From Qipengyuania citrea (GTDB lineage: Bacteria; Pseudomonadota; Alphaproteobacteria; Sphingomonadales; Sphingomonadaceae): 64,000 nucleotides of DNA. The position numbers and the translations under genes are program-made. Shown here piece after piece: positions 41,641-51,582 of this stretch. The notes below the pieces were generated by a model that saw nothing but the letters and a program-made list of their open reading frames with translations, was not told the DNA's origin and ran no database searches. Within the stretch, counting starts at the first letter, position 1; the number at the start of each line of letters is the position of its first letter. The DNA is taken from assembly GCF_024171405.1 (NCBI RefSeq), contig NZ_JALJZT010000002.1, positions 1,798,001 to 1,862,000 of the forward strand. The letters run 5' to 3'.

Positions 41641-42978
41641 TCAGTTGGCCCGGGCAAATTCCGGATAGGCTTCGATCCCGGTTTCGCCGAGGTCGAGACC
41701 TGCCATCTCTTCTTCTTCGCTGGGACGCACGCCGATCGTCGACTTGAGTGCGAACCACACGATGCCCGAGGTCACGCAGACGAACACGCCGGTCGCAACC
41801 ACACCCGTCAGCTGCGCCACGAAGGGCACGCCGGTGTTGGTCAGCGGCACGGCGAGCGTGCCCCAGATACCGGCCACGAGGTGGACCGGGATTGCGCCGA
41901 CGACATCGTCGATCTTCAGCTTGTCGAGCAGCGGGACGAAGATCACGGGCAGTGCGCCGCCGATCCCGCCGATGATGATCGCCATGCCGACATTGGGCGT
42001 GAGCGGTTCGGCGGTGATGGCAACGAGGCCGGCCAGTGCGCCGTTGAGCGCCATGGTGGTATCCGCCTTGCCGTAGCGCAGCTGCGTCAGGATGATCGCC
42101 ACGACCACGCCGGCCGCAGCGGCCATGTTGGTGTTGACGAAGATCTTCGACACGTCGGAGACATCGCCGATGGTGCCCATGGCAAGCTGCGAAGCGCCGT
42201 TGAAGCCGAACCAGCCGAGCCACAGGATGAAGGTCCCCAGCGTCGCGAGCGGAATGCTCGAACCCGGGAAGACCGTCACGCCCTTGTCGGTATAGCGGCC
42301 CAGACGCGGCCCGATGATCAGCGCACCCATCAGAGCGGCCCAGCCACCGGTCGAGTGGACCAGCGTCGAACCGGCAAAGTCCGAGAAGCCCATCGCGTCG
42401 AGCCAGCCAGCGCCCCATTCCCAGCTGACGATGACCGGATAGATGAAGCCGGTCAGCAGCGTGACGAAGATGAAGAACGGAACGATCTTGATCCGCTCGG
42501 CCACGGTGCCCGAAACGATCGAGGCGGTGGTGGCGCAGAAGACCATCTGGAAGAACCAGTCGGACGCGATCGAATAGCCGGTGTCGGTATCGGCTTCACC
42601 CACGCCCTGCATCCAATAGGGGAAATCGGCGATGCCGAAGAAGCCCCCTTCGAAGCCGGGATAGGCGATCGAATAGCCGATCACCCAGAACATGAGCCCC
42701 GCGATCGAATAGAGACCGATGTTCTTGAGACATTGCACCGAGACGTTCTTGGAACGCACGAGGCCGGCTTCGAGCATGGCGAAGCCGGCGGCCATCCACA
42801 TGACGAGGAAGCCGCCGATCAGGAACAGCAGCGTGTTGAAGATGTAAGCGGTGCCGCCGGAGACCGCGCCCGCGGCTTCGAGCGCCTCGGCGCTGACGGC
42901 GTCCTGCGCGAAGGCAGGTTCGGAAAGAAGCAACCCGGCCACGGCCAGGGGTGCTGCATGGAGAAATTTTCTGGTCAT
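41641..42978 (-). CDS. amtB: Ammonium transporter
   Basis: This 445-residue Amt/Rh channel has a cleaved signal peptide (ends PAFAQ) and 11 transmembrane segments. Marks are FLIGGFLVMWMAAGFAMLEAG, the conserved Asp and twin His region FSDFAGSTLVHSTGGWAALMG, and the second pore His region VGAIPVHLVAGIWGTLA. ATG at 42978 with GGGGGC upstream is preferred over the TTG at 42996. It lies 14 bp after glnK; GlnK blocks the channel when ammonium is plentiful. A sigma-54 promoter lies ahead of glnK. Confidence 0.95.
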   Translation of the reverse strand: MTRKFLHAAPLAVAGLLLSEPAFAQDAVSAEALEAAGAVSGGTAYIFNTLLFLIGGFLVMWMAAGFAMLEAGLVRSKNVSVQCLKNIGLYSIAGLMFWVIGYSIAYPGFEGGFFGIADFPYWMQGVGEADTDTGYSIASDWFFQMVFCATTASIVSGTVAERIKIVPFFIFVTLLTGFIYPVIVSWEWGAGWLDAMGFSDFAGSTLVHSTGGWAALMGALIIGPRLGRYTDKGVTVFPGSSIPLATLGTFILWLGWFGFNGASQLAMGTIGDVSDVSKIFVNTNMAAAAGVVVAIILTQLRYGKADTTMALNGALAGLVAITAEPLTPNVGMAIIIGGIGGALPVIFVPLLDKLKIDDVVGAIPVHLVAGIWGTLAVPLTNTGVPFVAQLTGVVATGVFVCVTSGIVWFALKSTIGVRPSEEEEMAGLDLGETGIEAYPEFARAN

Positions 42979-42992
42979 TTGCGGAAGCCCCC

Positions 42993-43331
42993 TCAAAGCG
43001 CGGTGTCGCCGGTCTCGCCGGTGCGAATGCGCGTCGCGCTGGCAAGGTCGAACACGAAGATCTTGCCGTCGCCGATTGCCTCGGTGCTGGCGGTTTGCTG
43101 GATCGTCTCGACCACCTGATCGGCGAGGTCGTCGGCAGCGGCGATCTCGAGCTTCACCTTGGGCAGCATGTTGGTCGAGTATTCGGCGCCGCGGTAGATT
43201 TCGGTCTGGCCTTTCTGGCGGCCGAAACCCTTGACTTCGGTAACGGTCATTCCCGCCACTCCAATGCCGCCAAGCGCTTCGCGCACTTCGTCGAGCTTGA
43301 ATGGCTTGATGACTGCGATGATGAATTTCAC
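42993..43331 (-). CDS. glnK: P-II signal protein
   Basis: This 112-residue trimeric nitrogen sensor binds ATP and 2-oxoglutarate. The T-loop GQTEIYRGAEYSTNMLPK holds the uridylylation Tyr51; the B-loop is EAIGDGKIFVFDL, and the C-terminus has TRIRTGETGDTAL. The start is GTG at 43331 with GGGTGAAGG upstream; an ATG further upstream would add MDHTGGEG, not seen in the family. Its linkage to amtB and the sigma-54 promoter fit GlnK rather than GlnB. Confidence 0.95.
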   Translation of the reverse strand: MKFIIAVIKPFKLDEVREALGGIGVAGMTVTEVKGFGRQKGQTEIYRGAEYSTNMLPKVKLEIAAADDLADQVVETIQQTASTEAIGDGKIFVFDLASATRIRTGETGDTAL

Positions 43332-43346
43332 GCCTTCACCCCCTGT

Positions 43347-43377
43347 GTGATCCACCGGCCAAGCACCGGCGGGTCAC
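43347..43377 (-). promoter_or_regulatory. Leader hairpin of glnK mRNA
   Basis: On the minus strand GTGACCCGCCGG and CCGGTGGATCAC pair around TGCTTGG with one mismatch and one wobble. It starts close to the predicted transcription start and ends about 16 bp before the GTG. Confidence 0.5.
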
Positions 43378-43381
43378 AGTC

Positions 43382-43397
43382 AGCAATGTGCGTGCCA
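43382..43397 (-). promoter_or_regulatory. Sigma-54 promoter of glnK-amtB
   Basis: The minus strand reads TGGCACGCACATTGCT, an exact match to TGGCAC-N5-TTGCW (-24/-12). Transcription should start near 43371, about 40 bases ahead of the glnK GTG. NtrC-type control is implied, though no clear enhancer site was recognised. Confidence 0.9.
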
Positions 43398-43472
43398 AAC
43401 GCGATTACGGTAAGAATCAGGCGCAACCGCAGGCGTCGCGCTTCTATTATTGCCCACAGATTAGGCTTGTGC

Positions 43473-44174
43473 CTATTTTTTGATCAGGTCGAGTGTGGCC
43501 ATAATGGGCAAATGATCCGAAGCCACCGCCGACAGGCCGGTGTGGTGGACCTCGGCGTCGACGAGGGTCCAGTGCCTGCTCGCCACGATGCGGTCGAGCG
43601 TGGCCACCGGCTGGCGGCTGGGGTAGCTGCGACCGGGGGTGATGATGCGCCAGCCATCGGTGAATTCGCGCATGGCCCCCGTCCTGCGGCCCCATTGGTT
43701 GAAATCGCCCATGATGACGGTGGGCAGGTCGCCGGCGCATTCAGCGACAAAGGTCAACAGCGAACGGATCTGGTCGCGGCGGCGCAGGCCGGACAGATCG
43801 AGATGCGTGCCGATGACGCGCAGGCGCTCGCCCTCGATCATGATTTCGCCACAGGCGGCGCCGCGCGGCTCGAGCGTGGGCAGGTCGAGCGCCTCGCCCG
43901 AGACGACCTCCAGATCGCGCCGCACCAGCAGGGCATTGCCATGCCAGCCGATGCTGCGCGGGCGCTTGGCCACCTCGATCACCCGCCAGCGCGTGTCGTC
44001 GATCTCGGCGCGCGGGAGCACGCTTGCGCGTTCGCCGATGCGCCGGTCGGCTTCCTGCAGCGCAATGATGTCCGCATCGATCTCGTTCAGAACCGACAGG
44101 ATGCGCTCGGGATCGCGCTTGCGATCGAGCCCGACGGCCTTGTGGATGTTGTAGCTGGCGAAGGTAAGCTGCAC
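43473..44174 (-). CDS. Endonuclease/exonuclease/phosphatase family protein
   Basis: This 233-residue EEP-fold metal-dependent hydrolase shows SYNIHKAVGLDRKRDPERI (Asn), DIIALQEADRRIG (metal Glu), VIGTHLDLSG, VIMGDFNQWG and SDHLPIMATL, the full catalytic set. It has no signal peptide. Substrate may be nucleic acid or a phospholipid/inositol phosphate; sequence does not decide. The start is GTG at 44174, 6 bp past the PNPOx-like gene stop. Confidence 0.9.
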   Translation of the reverse strand: MQLTFASYNIHKAVGLDRKRDPERILSVLNEIDADIIALQEADRRIGERASVLPRAEIDDTRWRVIEVAKRPRSIGWHGNALLVRRDLEVVSGEALDLPTLEPRGAACGEIMIEGERLRVIGTHLDLSGLRRRDQIRSLLTFVAECAGDLPTVIMGDFNQWGRRTGAMREFTDGWRIITPGRSYPSRQPVATLDRIVASRHWTLVDAEVHHTGLSAVASDHLPIMATLDLIKK

Positions 44175-44180
44175 GCGGGG

Positions 44181-44738
44181 CTACTCGCCCTTGAAATAGC
44201 GGTCGGTCGGCCGGGTCGGAAGACCATCGATACTGATGGTGCGTCCCTGCGTCTTGGCGACCCACTCATCGGGATCGGCCTGGCCATGCGCCTTCTTGAG
44301 CGTGTGCCGTTCCTCGCGATAATCCATGAAGGGCACACCCCAGCCGCAGCTGGTCTGCACACTCTCGACCGCGATGTCGAATATCTGCCGCGTGCCGGGC
44401 AGCAGATCGAATTGACCGGCCAATGCGTCCCATTCCGCATCCTGCGGCAGGACGGGCCGGCCGCGGCCATAGATTCGCAGGATCAGCGCGGGCCGGTCGA
44501 AATTGCAGAACATCACCGTGATGCGCCCGTCGGCCGCGAGATGGGCGTGCGTCTCGTTGCCCGACCCGCCAAGATCGAGATAGGCGACGCGGGCCGGCGA
44601 TAGGACGCGAAACGCGTCATAGCCCTTGGGGCTGAGATTGATGCGCGCATCGTCGGCGGCAGTGGCGACGAAAAAGACCGGCTGCCTGCCGATCATGGCC
44701 ATGTGCTTCTCATCCAGCCGATCGAAGAATTCGGCCAC
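44181..44738 (-). CDS. Pyridoxamine 5'-phosphate oxidase-related flavoprotein
   Basis: This 185-residue split-barrel protein resembles PNPOx-like, FMN-binding proteins: MIGRQPVFFVATAADDARIN, NLSPKGYDAFRVL, VMFCNFDRPALILRIYGRGR. The C-terminus has ETSCGWGVPFMDY-like motif VQTSCGWGVPFMDYREER, frequent in this subgroup. The start is GTG sharing one base with the stop of the hydrolase gene. Its reaction is unknown. Confidence 0.85.
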   Translation of the reverse strand: MAEFFDRLDEKHMAMIGRQPVFFVATAADDARINLSPKGYDAFRVLSPARVAYLDLGGSGNETHAHLAADGRITVMFCNFDRPALILRIYGRGRPVLPQDAEWDALAGQFDLLPGTRQIFDIAVESVQTSCGWGVPFMDYREERHTLKKAHGQADPDEWVAKTQGRTISIDGLPTRPTDRYFKGE

Positions 44739-45610
44739 TAAAGAAAGTCCCTCAGCGTCGCCATAAAGCGGTCGAACTGATCGTGATGGAGCCAGTGGCC
44801 CGCATTCTCGAACTCGATCACTTCGGCATTGGCAAAGTGGTCAAGCCGGCCGTCGCCCTCGGGGTTGGAGGCCCAGCTGTCGGCGCCGTAGAGCAGCAGT
44901 GTCGGCGCGCTGATCGCGGCCCAGGTCTGGTAGAGGAATTCATCGGCCACATCCTCGACCGCCCAGACATTGAGATGGGGGTCGAACTTCCAGCTGTAGG
45001 TGCCGTCTTCATTGCGGTTGACCCCGTGGACCGTCAGGTGACGCGCCTGTTCCTCGGTGAGGTAGCTGTTCTCTTCGATCATGCGCGCGAACGCCGCTTC
45101 GATGCTGTCGTATTTGCGCGGACTGCGGCCCGAGGCGGCGCGTTTCTTGCCGATCCATTCGTTGAGGCGCTGCGGATAGGGATCGGCGCGCATTTCCGCC
45201 TGCCGCTTGGGGCTTGGCCCCAGCCCTTCGATCGCGACGATCTTGGTGACCATCTCGGGAAACGTCCCGGCATAGCGCAGCGAGACATTGCCCCCCATCG
45301 AATGGCTGACGATCGTCACCGGGCCGACGCCCAGTTGGTGGATCAACTGCGCAAGGTCGTAGACCATATCGTTCGACGAGTAATTGCCATCGCTGACCCA
45401 GTCGGAATCGCCATGGCCGCGGTGATCGAGCGCCACCACATGCCAGTCGTCGCGCAATTGCTCGGCCACCCAGTCCCAGCTGCGCGCATGGTCGCGTCCG
45501 CCATGCACCAGCACCAGCGGCGGTTTCCCGCGATTACCCCAGTCGAGATAATGGAGCCGCAGGCGCTGCGAAATGAAGGTCTGCGAGGTCGGTCCGGCAT
45601 GTAGCGTCAT
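44738..45610 (-). CDS. Alpha/beta hydrolase
   Basis: This 290-residue alpha/beta-fold hydrolase has the oxyanion region VLVHGGRDHARSWDWVAEQL, DHRGHGDS and the nucleophile elbow VSHSMGGNVSLR; the acid Asp is near YGADSWAS and the His in NAGHWLHHDQFDRF. An insertion with KKRAASGRSPRKYDSIEAAF forms the lid. It leads a three-gene minus-strand set with the PNPOx-like and EEP genes. Substrate not known. Confidence 0.9.
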   Translation of the reverse strand: MTLHAGPTSQTFISQRLRLHYLDWGNRGKPPLVLVHGGRDHARSWDWVAEQLRDDWHVVALDHRGHGDSDWVSDGNYSSNDMVYDLAQLIHQLGVGPVTIVSHSMGGNVSLRYAGTFPEMVTKIVAIEGLGPSPKRQAEMRADPYPQRLNEWIGKKRAASGRSPRKYDSIEAAFARMIEENSYLTEEQARHLTVHGVNRNEDGTYSWKFDPHLNVWAVEDVADEFLYQTWAAISAPTLLLYGADSWASNPEGDGRLDHFANAEVIEFENAGHWLHHDQFDRFMATLRDFL

Positions 45611-45647
45611 GCGGTTTCCATGCCGCGTCGCCGCCGTGCTCGCAAGC

Positions 45648-47168
45648 CTACCGCTCCTTCGTCGCCGAGAAGATGAGGTCGGGGTTCTTTTCCTGCTGGT
45701 AGTTCACGTCCCACGGGCTCTTGGCCATGAACACCAGATCGCCGTCGCGATCCTTGGCCAGCGTCGACAGGTTGAATTTCTCGAACTCCGCCAGCGCCTT
45801 CGCATCCCCCCTGACCCAGCGCGCAGTGGCAAAGGGCGACGCCTCGAGTTTGGCTTCGACCTTATATTCGGCCGAGAGGCGGCTGATCAGCACTTCGAGC
45901 TGGAGCTGACCGACGACGCCGATGATCCACTGCCCACCAAGCTCGGGATAGAACACCTGGATCACGCCCTCTTCGGAGAGGTCATCGAGCGCTTTGCGCA
46001 ATTGCTTGGTCTTGGTCGGATCGACCAGCGCGACACGGCGCAGGATCTCAGGTGCGAAATTGGGCAGGCCGGTGAAGCGGATTACGTTCTTTTCGGACAG
46101 CGTATCGCCCACCCGCAGCGTGCCGTGGTTGGGAATGCCGATGATGTCGCCCGGTTCGGCGGTATCGGCCACCTCGCGGTCCTGCGCGAAGAACAGGATG
46201 GGCGAATGGATCGCCACCGGTTTGCCAAGGCCCGACGGCGTCAGCTTCATGCCGCGTTTGAAGGTGCCCGAGACCTGCCGCATGAACGCGATCCGGTCGC
46301 GGTGGTTGGGGTCCATGTTCGCCTGGACCTTGAAGATGAAGCCAGTGACCTCGTCGCGGGTCGGCGGGATCTGCTCTTCCCCCGCGGGCTGCGGACGCGG
46401 CGGCGGGGCGTATTGTGCAATCGCCTCGATCAGCTCGGTGACGCCGAAGTTTTTCAGTGCGGAGCCGAAATAGACCGGGGTCAGATCGCCATTGCGATAG
46501 GCTTCCAGATCGAACTCGGGATAGCCGATCTGCGCCAGCTCGATGTTCTCGGCGAAGCGTTCGGGGATTTCCGCATCGCAATCGCGCTTGCCGAGGAATT
46601 CCTTGCTCGGTCCCTCCGGCCGCGCGACGCAGCCGCTGGCGAAATCGAGCACGCCTTCGAACTCGCCGCCCATGCCGACCGGATAGGCCTGCGGGCTGAC
46701 ATCGAGCGCGAGCATGTCCGCGATCTCGTCGAGCAGCTCGAATACGGGGCGGCCCTCGCGGTCGACCTTGTTGACGAAGGTGATGATCGGCACGCTGCGC
46801 AGGCGGCAGACCTCGAACAGCTTGCGCGTCTGCGGCTCGATCCCCTTGGCGGCATCGATCACCATGATCGCGCTGTCGACCGCGGTCAGCGTGCGATAGG
46901 TGTCTTCGGAGAAGTCTTCGTGCCCCGGCGTGTCGAGCAGGTTGAAGGTGATGCCCTCGCGTTCGAAGGTCATGACCGAGCTGGTCACCGAAATGCCGCG
47001 CTGCTGCTCGATCTTCATCCAGTCAGACCGCGCGCGCCGCGCCTGTCCGCGCGCCTTGACCTCGCCCGCGAGATGGATCGCGCCGCCGGTCAGCAGCAGC
47101 TTTTCGGTGAGCGTGGTCTTGCCCGCGTCGGGGTGCGAAATGATCGCGAAGGTACGGCGGTTCGACAT
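45648..47168 (-). CDS. prfC: Peptide chain release factor 3
   Basis: This 506-residue translational GTPase recycles class I release factors. G1 is [16 protein letters not shown], G3 is [16 protein letters not shown], G4 is [11 protein letters not shown]. Domain II ([21 protein letters not shown]-like) and domain III ([25 protein letters not shown]) follow. ATG at 47168, with GAGGA upstream, is chosen over a far upstream TTG/ATG. A REP-like element lies between it and the SDR gene. Confidence 0.96.
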   Translation of the reverse strand: [506 protein letters not shown]

Positions 47169-47180
47169 TTCAACTTTCCT

Positions 47181-47264
47181 CGTCATTCCCGCGCAGGCGG
47201 AAATCCAGATAACATATCAACGGGCGGAAAGGTCGGCTGGACCCCCGCCGTCGCGGGGGTGACG
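47181..47264. repeat. REP-like palindromic element
   Basis: Outer inverted ends CGTCA...TGACG. The left half reads CATTCCCGCGCAGGCGGAAA and the right half GACCCCCGCCGTCGCGGGGG, each a hairpin. It matches the kind of extragenic palindromes often seen in alphaproteobacteria and fills the gap between prfC and the SDR gene. Confidence 0.75.
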
Positions 47265-47265
47265 G

Positions 47266-48018
47266 TCAGTGGTGCTCTCTCGCCACCCGAAAGCCGGCGA
47301 AATCCTGGTTCACCGGCATCGGTTCGAGCCGGTTAATGTTGAGATGCGGAGGCAATTCGGCGACCCATTTGATCATGTCGGCGATATCCTGTCCGGTCAT
47401 TGGGTTCGCGCCGCGGTAGAGATCGTCACTGGCATCCTGGCTGCCGGTGCGCACTAGCGTGAATTCGGTCTCGACCATCCCCGGCTCGATGCTCGTCACG
47501 CGTACGCCGGTGCCATGGAGGTCGGCGCGCAGCGCGAGCGTGAAGTGGTTCGCGAAGGCCTTGGAGCCTGCATAGACGTTGCCGCCCGGGTAGACATAAT
47601 TGCCCGCCACCGAACCGATCGCAATGATCGCGCCCTTGCGCTCGATCAGCGTTGGCAGGAGCTTGCGGGTAAGCACCACCATTGCCGTGACATTGGTGTC
47701 GATCATAGTCTGCCAGTCGTCCAGGCTCGCTTCCTGCGCAGGTGCCAGCCCGCGGGCGAGGCCGGCATTGTTCACCAGCAGGTCGATTCCGGCAAAGTTC
47801 TCGGGCAAGTCTGCGAGCGCGGCTTCCAACGCCTCGGCATCGCGCACATCGAAAACCGCCGGATGAACCTTGTCGGCGCCCAGTTCGTCGACCAGCGCAT
47901 CGAGGCGTTCCTTGCGGCGACCGGTCGCAATACAGCGCCAGCCGCTTGCTACCAGCGTGCGGACGGTGGCCTCGCCAATGCCCGCTGTGGCACCGGTCAC
48001 GAAAGCAGTCTTGGTCAT
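47266..48018 (-). CDS. SDR family oxidoreductase (YdfG-like)
   Basis: This 250-residue short-chain dehydrogenase has the NADP motif TGATAGIGEATVRTL (8-22) with Arg in ATGRRKERLDAL, the NNAG loop (LLVNNAGLARGLAP), and the catalytic Ser-Tyr-Lys IAIGSVAGNYVYPGGNVYAGSK. The C-terminus INRLEPMPVNQDFAGFRVAR matches the YdfG group, which oxidises 3-hydroxy acids such as serine or reduces malonic semialdehyde. Its stop overlaps no gene; its start overlaps the pheT stop by 4 bp. Confidence 0.92.
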   Translation of the reverse strand: MTKTAFVTGATAGIGEATVRTLVASGWRCIATGRRKERLDALVDELGADKVHPAVFDVRDAEALEAALADLPENFAGIDLLVNNAGLARGLAPAQEASLDDWQTMIDTNVTAMVVLTRKLLPTLIERKGAIIAIGSVAGNYVYPGGNVYAGSKAFANHFTLALRADLHGTGVRVTSIEPGMVETEFTLVRTGSQDASDDLYRGANPMTGQDIADMIKWVAELPPHLNINRLEPMPVNQDFAGFRVAREHH

Positions 48019-50405
48019 CCGCGTAACTCCGCGCCCTGTTTGGCTGCCGCGGCGACGACCTTGTCGGCGGTCGCCTTGATCTCGGCATCGGTGAAACTCT
48101 TGTCCCCCGGCTGCAGCACTACTTCGACCGCGACCGACTTGCGTCCCTCGGGCACGCCCTGGCCCGCGAACACGTCGAACACTCGCGCCTCGACGATGGC
48201 CTGCTTGTCCGCGCCCCTGACTGCGCGCACGAGGGCATTCGCGGGAAGGTCCGCGGGGACGAGGAAGGCGAAATCGCGCGTGACCGCCTGCAGCGCCGGC
48301 GGCGCAAAGGGAAGACGGGCAAAGCTGCCGCCGCCCTTTTTCGCGGGGATGGCGTGGAGGAAAATCTCGACCGCCATCACCGGACCACCGATATCGAAGG
48401 TCCTGAGCGTTTTGGGGTGCAGCGCGCCAAAGCGGGCGAGCACATTCTTGGGGCCGAGCCGCAAGGTCCCCGACTGGCCGGGGTGGAACTGGTCACCCGC
48501 TTCGCCCATGACCATCAGATTATCGACCGGCGCGCCAGCAGCGGCGAGCAGCGCTTCCGCCTCGGCCTTGGCGTCGTACGCGTCGAACTGCACGGCCTTG
48601 CCCTGCGCCCAGCCACGCGGCGTCTTGTCGCCCGCGAGCACCAGACCCAGCGTCGGCTTCTCTTCGCTTGCGCCCTCCTTGCCGCGGAAATACCGCCGCC
48701 CGAGCTCGAACAGCCGCGAGCCATCGGCGCCGCGATCGGCGTCGCGCTTGGCAGCGCTCAGCAGGCCGGGAATCAGCGAGGGGCGCATCGCCTTCATGTC
48801 TTCGCTGATCGGATTGTCGAGCACCCATAGCGCGGTACCATCGGCGAAATGCTCGGCTTCGGCGGTGGGGAGGAAGGACCAGGTCACCGCTTCGTTGAGC
48901 CCGCGTCCAGCGGCAGCCCGGCGCAGCTTGCGCTCAAGCTGCTGCTGCGGGGACGTGGTCGCCTTCGCTACGCCTTCGGCCCGCGGAAGCGCGACGCTGG
49001 CGACGTGATCGAGGCCGTAAATGCGGACCACTTCCTCGACCAGATCGGCGGCACCTTCGATATCGTGACGGCGCGGCGGGCAGGTGACCTGCCAGTCGGC
49101 CCCGACGGTGAAATCAAGCGCTTCGAGGATTCGGCGCTGTTCGTCTTCGCCGATTTCGACACCGCCCAGACGCGCGGTCAGGGCGGGATCGAATGCCACG
49201 AACTTGGCTTGGGCAGGCGGTTCGCCCACCCGCACCACTTCGGTGGGCTGGCCGCCGCAGGTCTGGACGATCAGGTCGGTCAGCAGCGCCAGGCCGTCGT
49301 CGAGAAACACCGGGTCAACGCCGCGCTCGAAGCGCGTACGTGCATCGGAAGCGAGACCCAGCTTGCGCCCGGTCACGCCGATGCGCTCGGGATCGAAATA
49401 GGCGATCTCGAGCAGGACATCGCAAGTGTCGTCCGATGCGCCCGAATGCGCCCCACCCATGATCCCGCCGATATCATGGACGCCGCTATCGTCGGCAATC
49501 ACGGTCATCGTCTCGTCGAGTGTGTAGGTCTTCTCGTTCAACGCCTCGACGCTCTCACCAGTCGCAGCGCGGCGGGCGACCATCGCACCGGTCAGCTTGG
49601 CAAGATCGTAGACATGCGCCGGGCGACCGGTCGCGAACATCAGGTAGTTGGTGCAATCGACCAGCGCGCTGATCGGGCGTTGGCCTACAGCCTTGAGCCG
49701 GCGCTGCATCCAGTCGGGCGACGGGCCGTTGCGAACGCCGCGGATCACCCGGGCGAAATAGGCCGGGACGCCTTCCGTGTCCTCGATCTTCACTTCGACC
49801 GGGCACGCGCCGTCACCCGCGATGGCCGGCACGTCGACCGGTTTGAACGTCCCCAGCCCCGCTGCGGCCAGATCGCGCGCAATGCCCATCACGCCCATGC
49901 AATCGGGCCGGTCGGGAGTAATCGCGACGTCGAACACCGGCGAGGCATCGCTGTATTCGGCAAAGCTGGTGCCGACCGGCGCGTCCTCGGGCAGTTCGAT
50001 AATGCCGTCGTGTTCATCGCCCAGTTCGAGCTCGCGCACCGAACACATCATGCCGTTCGATTCGATCCCGCGGATCGCGCTCTTGCGCAGTTCCATGCCA
50101 TTGGCCGGAACCACCGCGCCGGGCAGGCCCAGCACGCCCTTCATGCCCGCACGCGCATTGGGCGCGCCGCAAACGACCTGCAGCGGATCGCCCTCGCCCG
50201 TGTCGACGCTCAGCACCTGCAGCTTGTCGGCATCGGGATGCTTGGCGGCGGTCAACACCTTGGCGACGCGGAACCCTGCGAGCCTTTCCGCCGGGTCCTC
50301 GATGCCTTCGACCTCGTGGCCGATGCGGTTGAGCGCGGCTGCGATTTCCGCCACCGAAGCATCGGTGTCGAGGAAGTGTTTGAGCCATTCGAGCGAGAAC
50401 TTCAT
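48015..50405 (-). CDS. pheT: Phenylalanyl-tRNA synthetase beta subunit
   Basis: This 796-residue subunit starts [20 protein letters not shown]. It has the N-terminal EMAP/tRNA-binding domain (about 40-150, with [12 protein letters not shown]), B3/B4 editing region ([14 protein letters not shown]), a B5 domain, the catalytic-like core (EAVTWSFLP), and the C-terminal anticodon-binding ferredoxin fold ([19 protein letters not shown]). Overlaps pheS by ATGA. Length is normal. Confidence 0.96.
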   Translation of the reverse strand: MKFSLEWLKHFLDTDASVAEIAAALNRIGHEVEGIEDPAERLAGFRVAKVLTAAKHPDADKLQVLSVDTGEGDPLQVVCGAPNARAGMKGVLGLPGAVVPANGMELRKSAIRGIESNGMMCSVRELELGDEHDGIIELPEDAPVGTSFAEYSDASPVFDVAITPDRPDCMGVMGIARDLAAAGLGTFKPVDVPAIAGDGACPVEVKIEDTEGVPAYFARVIRGVRNGPSPDWMQRRLKAVGQRPISALVDCTNYLMFATGRPAHVYDLAKLTGAMVARRAATGESVEALNEKTYTLDETMTVIADDSGVHDIGGIMGGAHSGASDDTCDVLLEIAYFDPERIGVTGRKLGLASDARTRFERGVDPVFLDDGLALLTDLIVQTCGGQPTEVVRVGEPPAQAKFVAFDPALTARLGGVEIGEDEQRRILEALDFTVGADWQVTCPPRRHDIEGAADLVEEVVRIYGLDHVASVALPRAEGVAKATTSPQQQLERKLRRAAAGRGLNEAVTWSFLPTAEAEHFADGTALWVLDNPISEDMKAMRPSLIPGLLSAAKRDADRGADGSRLFELGRRYFRGKEGASEEKPTLGLVLAGDKTPRGWAQGKAVQFDAYDAKAEAEALLAAAGAPVDNLMVMGEAGDQFHPGQSGTLRLGPKNVLARFGALHPKTLRTFDIGGPVMAVEIFLHAIPAKKGGGSFARLPFAPPALQAVTRDFAFLVPADLPANALVRAVRGADKQAIVEARVFDVFAGQGVPEGRKSVAVEVVLQPGDKSFTDAEIKATADKVVAAAAKQGAELRG

Positions 50406-51523
50406 GCCTTCGCTCCTACGCCTGCGGAAAGGGTCGGCTGGTCGAACGGGCTGAAGCCGTAATGATCGAGCCAGCGTCCGTCGCCGTCGAAGAAGGCCCG
50501 CAAATCGTCCATCCCGTATTTGAGCATGGCGAGGCGGTCGACGCCCACGCCGAAGGCGAAGCCCTGCCATTCGTCGGCATCGAGCCCGGCGAACTCGAGC
50601 ACGCGGCGGTTGACCATGCCGCTGCCCAGCAGTTCCATCCAGCCATGCCCAGGCGCGTCACCGTCCCCGCCGAGCACGCGGCGGCCCTTCACATCCTGCC
50701 AGCCGACATCGACCTCGACCGACGGCTCGGTGAAGGGGAAATAGGACGGGCGCAGGCGCAGCACGATGTCGTCGCGTTCGAAGAAGGCCTTGAGAAAGGT
50801 CTCCAGCGTCCACTTGAGATGGCCCAGGTGAATATCGCGATCGATCACCAGCCCTTCGACCTGGTGGAACATCGGCGTGTGCGTCGCATCGCTGTCGCTG
50901 CGATAGACGCGGCCCGGGGCGATGATCCGGATCGGCGCGCCCCCTGCATCCTTCGAAGCAACCTCGACCATCGAGCGGATCTGCACCGGCGAAGTATGCG
51001 TGCGCAGCAGCATGCGGTGCCCGTCGCTATCGTGGTCGGGGAAATAGAAGGTATCGTGCATCGCCCGCGCAGGATGCGTTTCGGCCATGTTGAGCGCGGT
51101 GAAATTGTGCCAGTCGTCCTCGATCTCCGGACCGGTGGCGACCGAGAAGCCGAGATCGGCAAAGATCTCCGCCAGCTCGTCCATCACCTGGCTGACCGGG
51201 TGGACCGAACCCCTGGGGGCAGCCGGTGCGGGCAACGTGAGGTCGAGGCTTTCGGTGGCAAGGCGCGCTTCGAGCTCCGCATCCTCGAGCACGGCCTTGC
51301 GCGCGGCAATAGCATCGGCGGCCGCGCTGCGCAGGTCATTGAGCAAGGGCCCCTGCACCTGCCGGTCTTCGGGCGACATCTTGCCGAGTGTTTTCATCAA
51401 GCCCGAGATCGATCCCTGCTTGCCGAGGAATTCGATCCGCAGCGCTTCGAGCGCAGCCGCGTCGGGAGCATTTTCGATCCGCGTCAGCGCATCGGTCTTG
51501 AGTTGGTCGAGGTCGGTCATCAT
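50402..51523 (-). CDS. pheS: Phenylalanyl-tRNA synthetase alpha subunit
   Basis: This 373-residue catalytic subunit charges tRNA-Phe. The coiled N-terminus ([20 protein letters not shown]) is followed by class II motif 2 ([21 protein letters not shown]) and motif 3 ([20 protein letters not shown]), with the Phe pocket in [15 protein letters not shown]. It begins 59 bp after an AraC gene and not, as in most bacteria, just after rplT. No leader peptide or T-box is seen upstream. Confidence 0.96.
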   Translation of the reverse strand: MMTDLDQLKTDALTRIENAPDAAALEALRIEFLGKQGSISGLMKTLGKMSPEDRQVQGPLLNDLRSAAADAIAARKAVLEDAELEARLATESLDLTLPAPAAPRGSVHPVSQVMDELAEIFADLGFSVATGPEIEDDWHNFTALNMAETHPARAMHDTFYFPDHDSDGHRMLLRTHTSPVQIRSMVEVASKDAGGAPIRIIAPGRVYRSDSDATHTPMFHQVEGLVIDRDIHLGHLKWTLETFLKAFFERDDIVLRLRPSYFPFTEPSVEVDVGWQDVKGRRVLGGDGDAPGHGWMELLGSGMVNRRVLEFAGLDADEWQGFAFGVGVDRLAMLKYGMDDLRAFFDGDGRWLDHYGFSPFDQPTLSAGVGAKA

Positions 51524-51582
51524 GTCTGCTTGGAATTATCGGGACTCTGTGCACCGCGCCCCTAGCCCGATGTGGCGAAATG

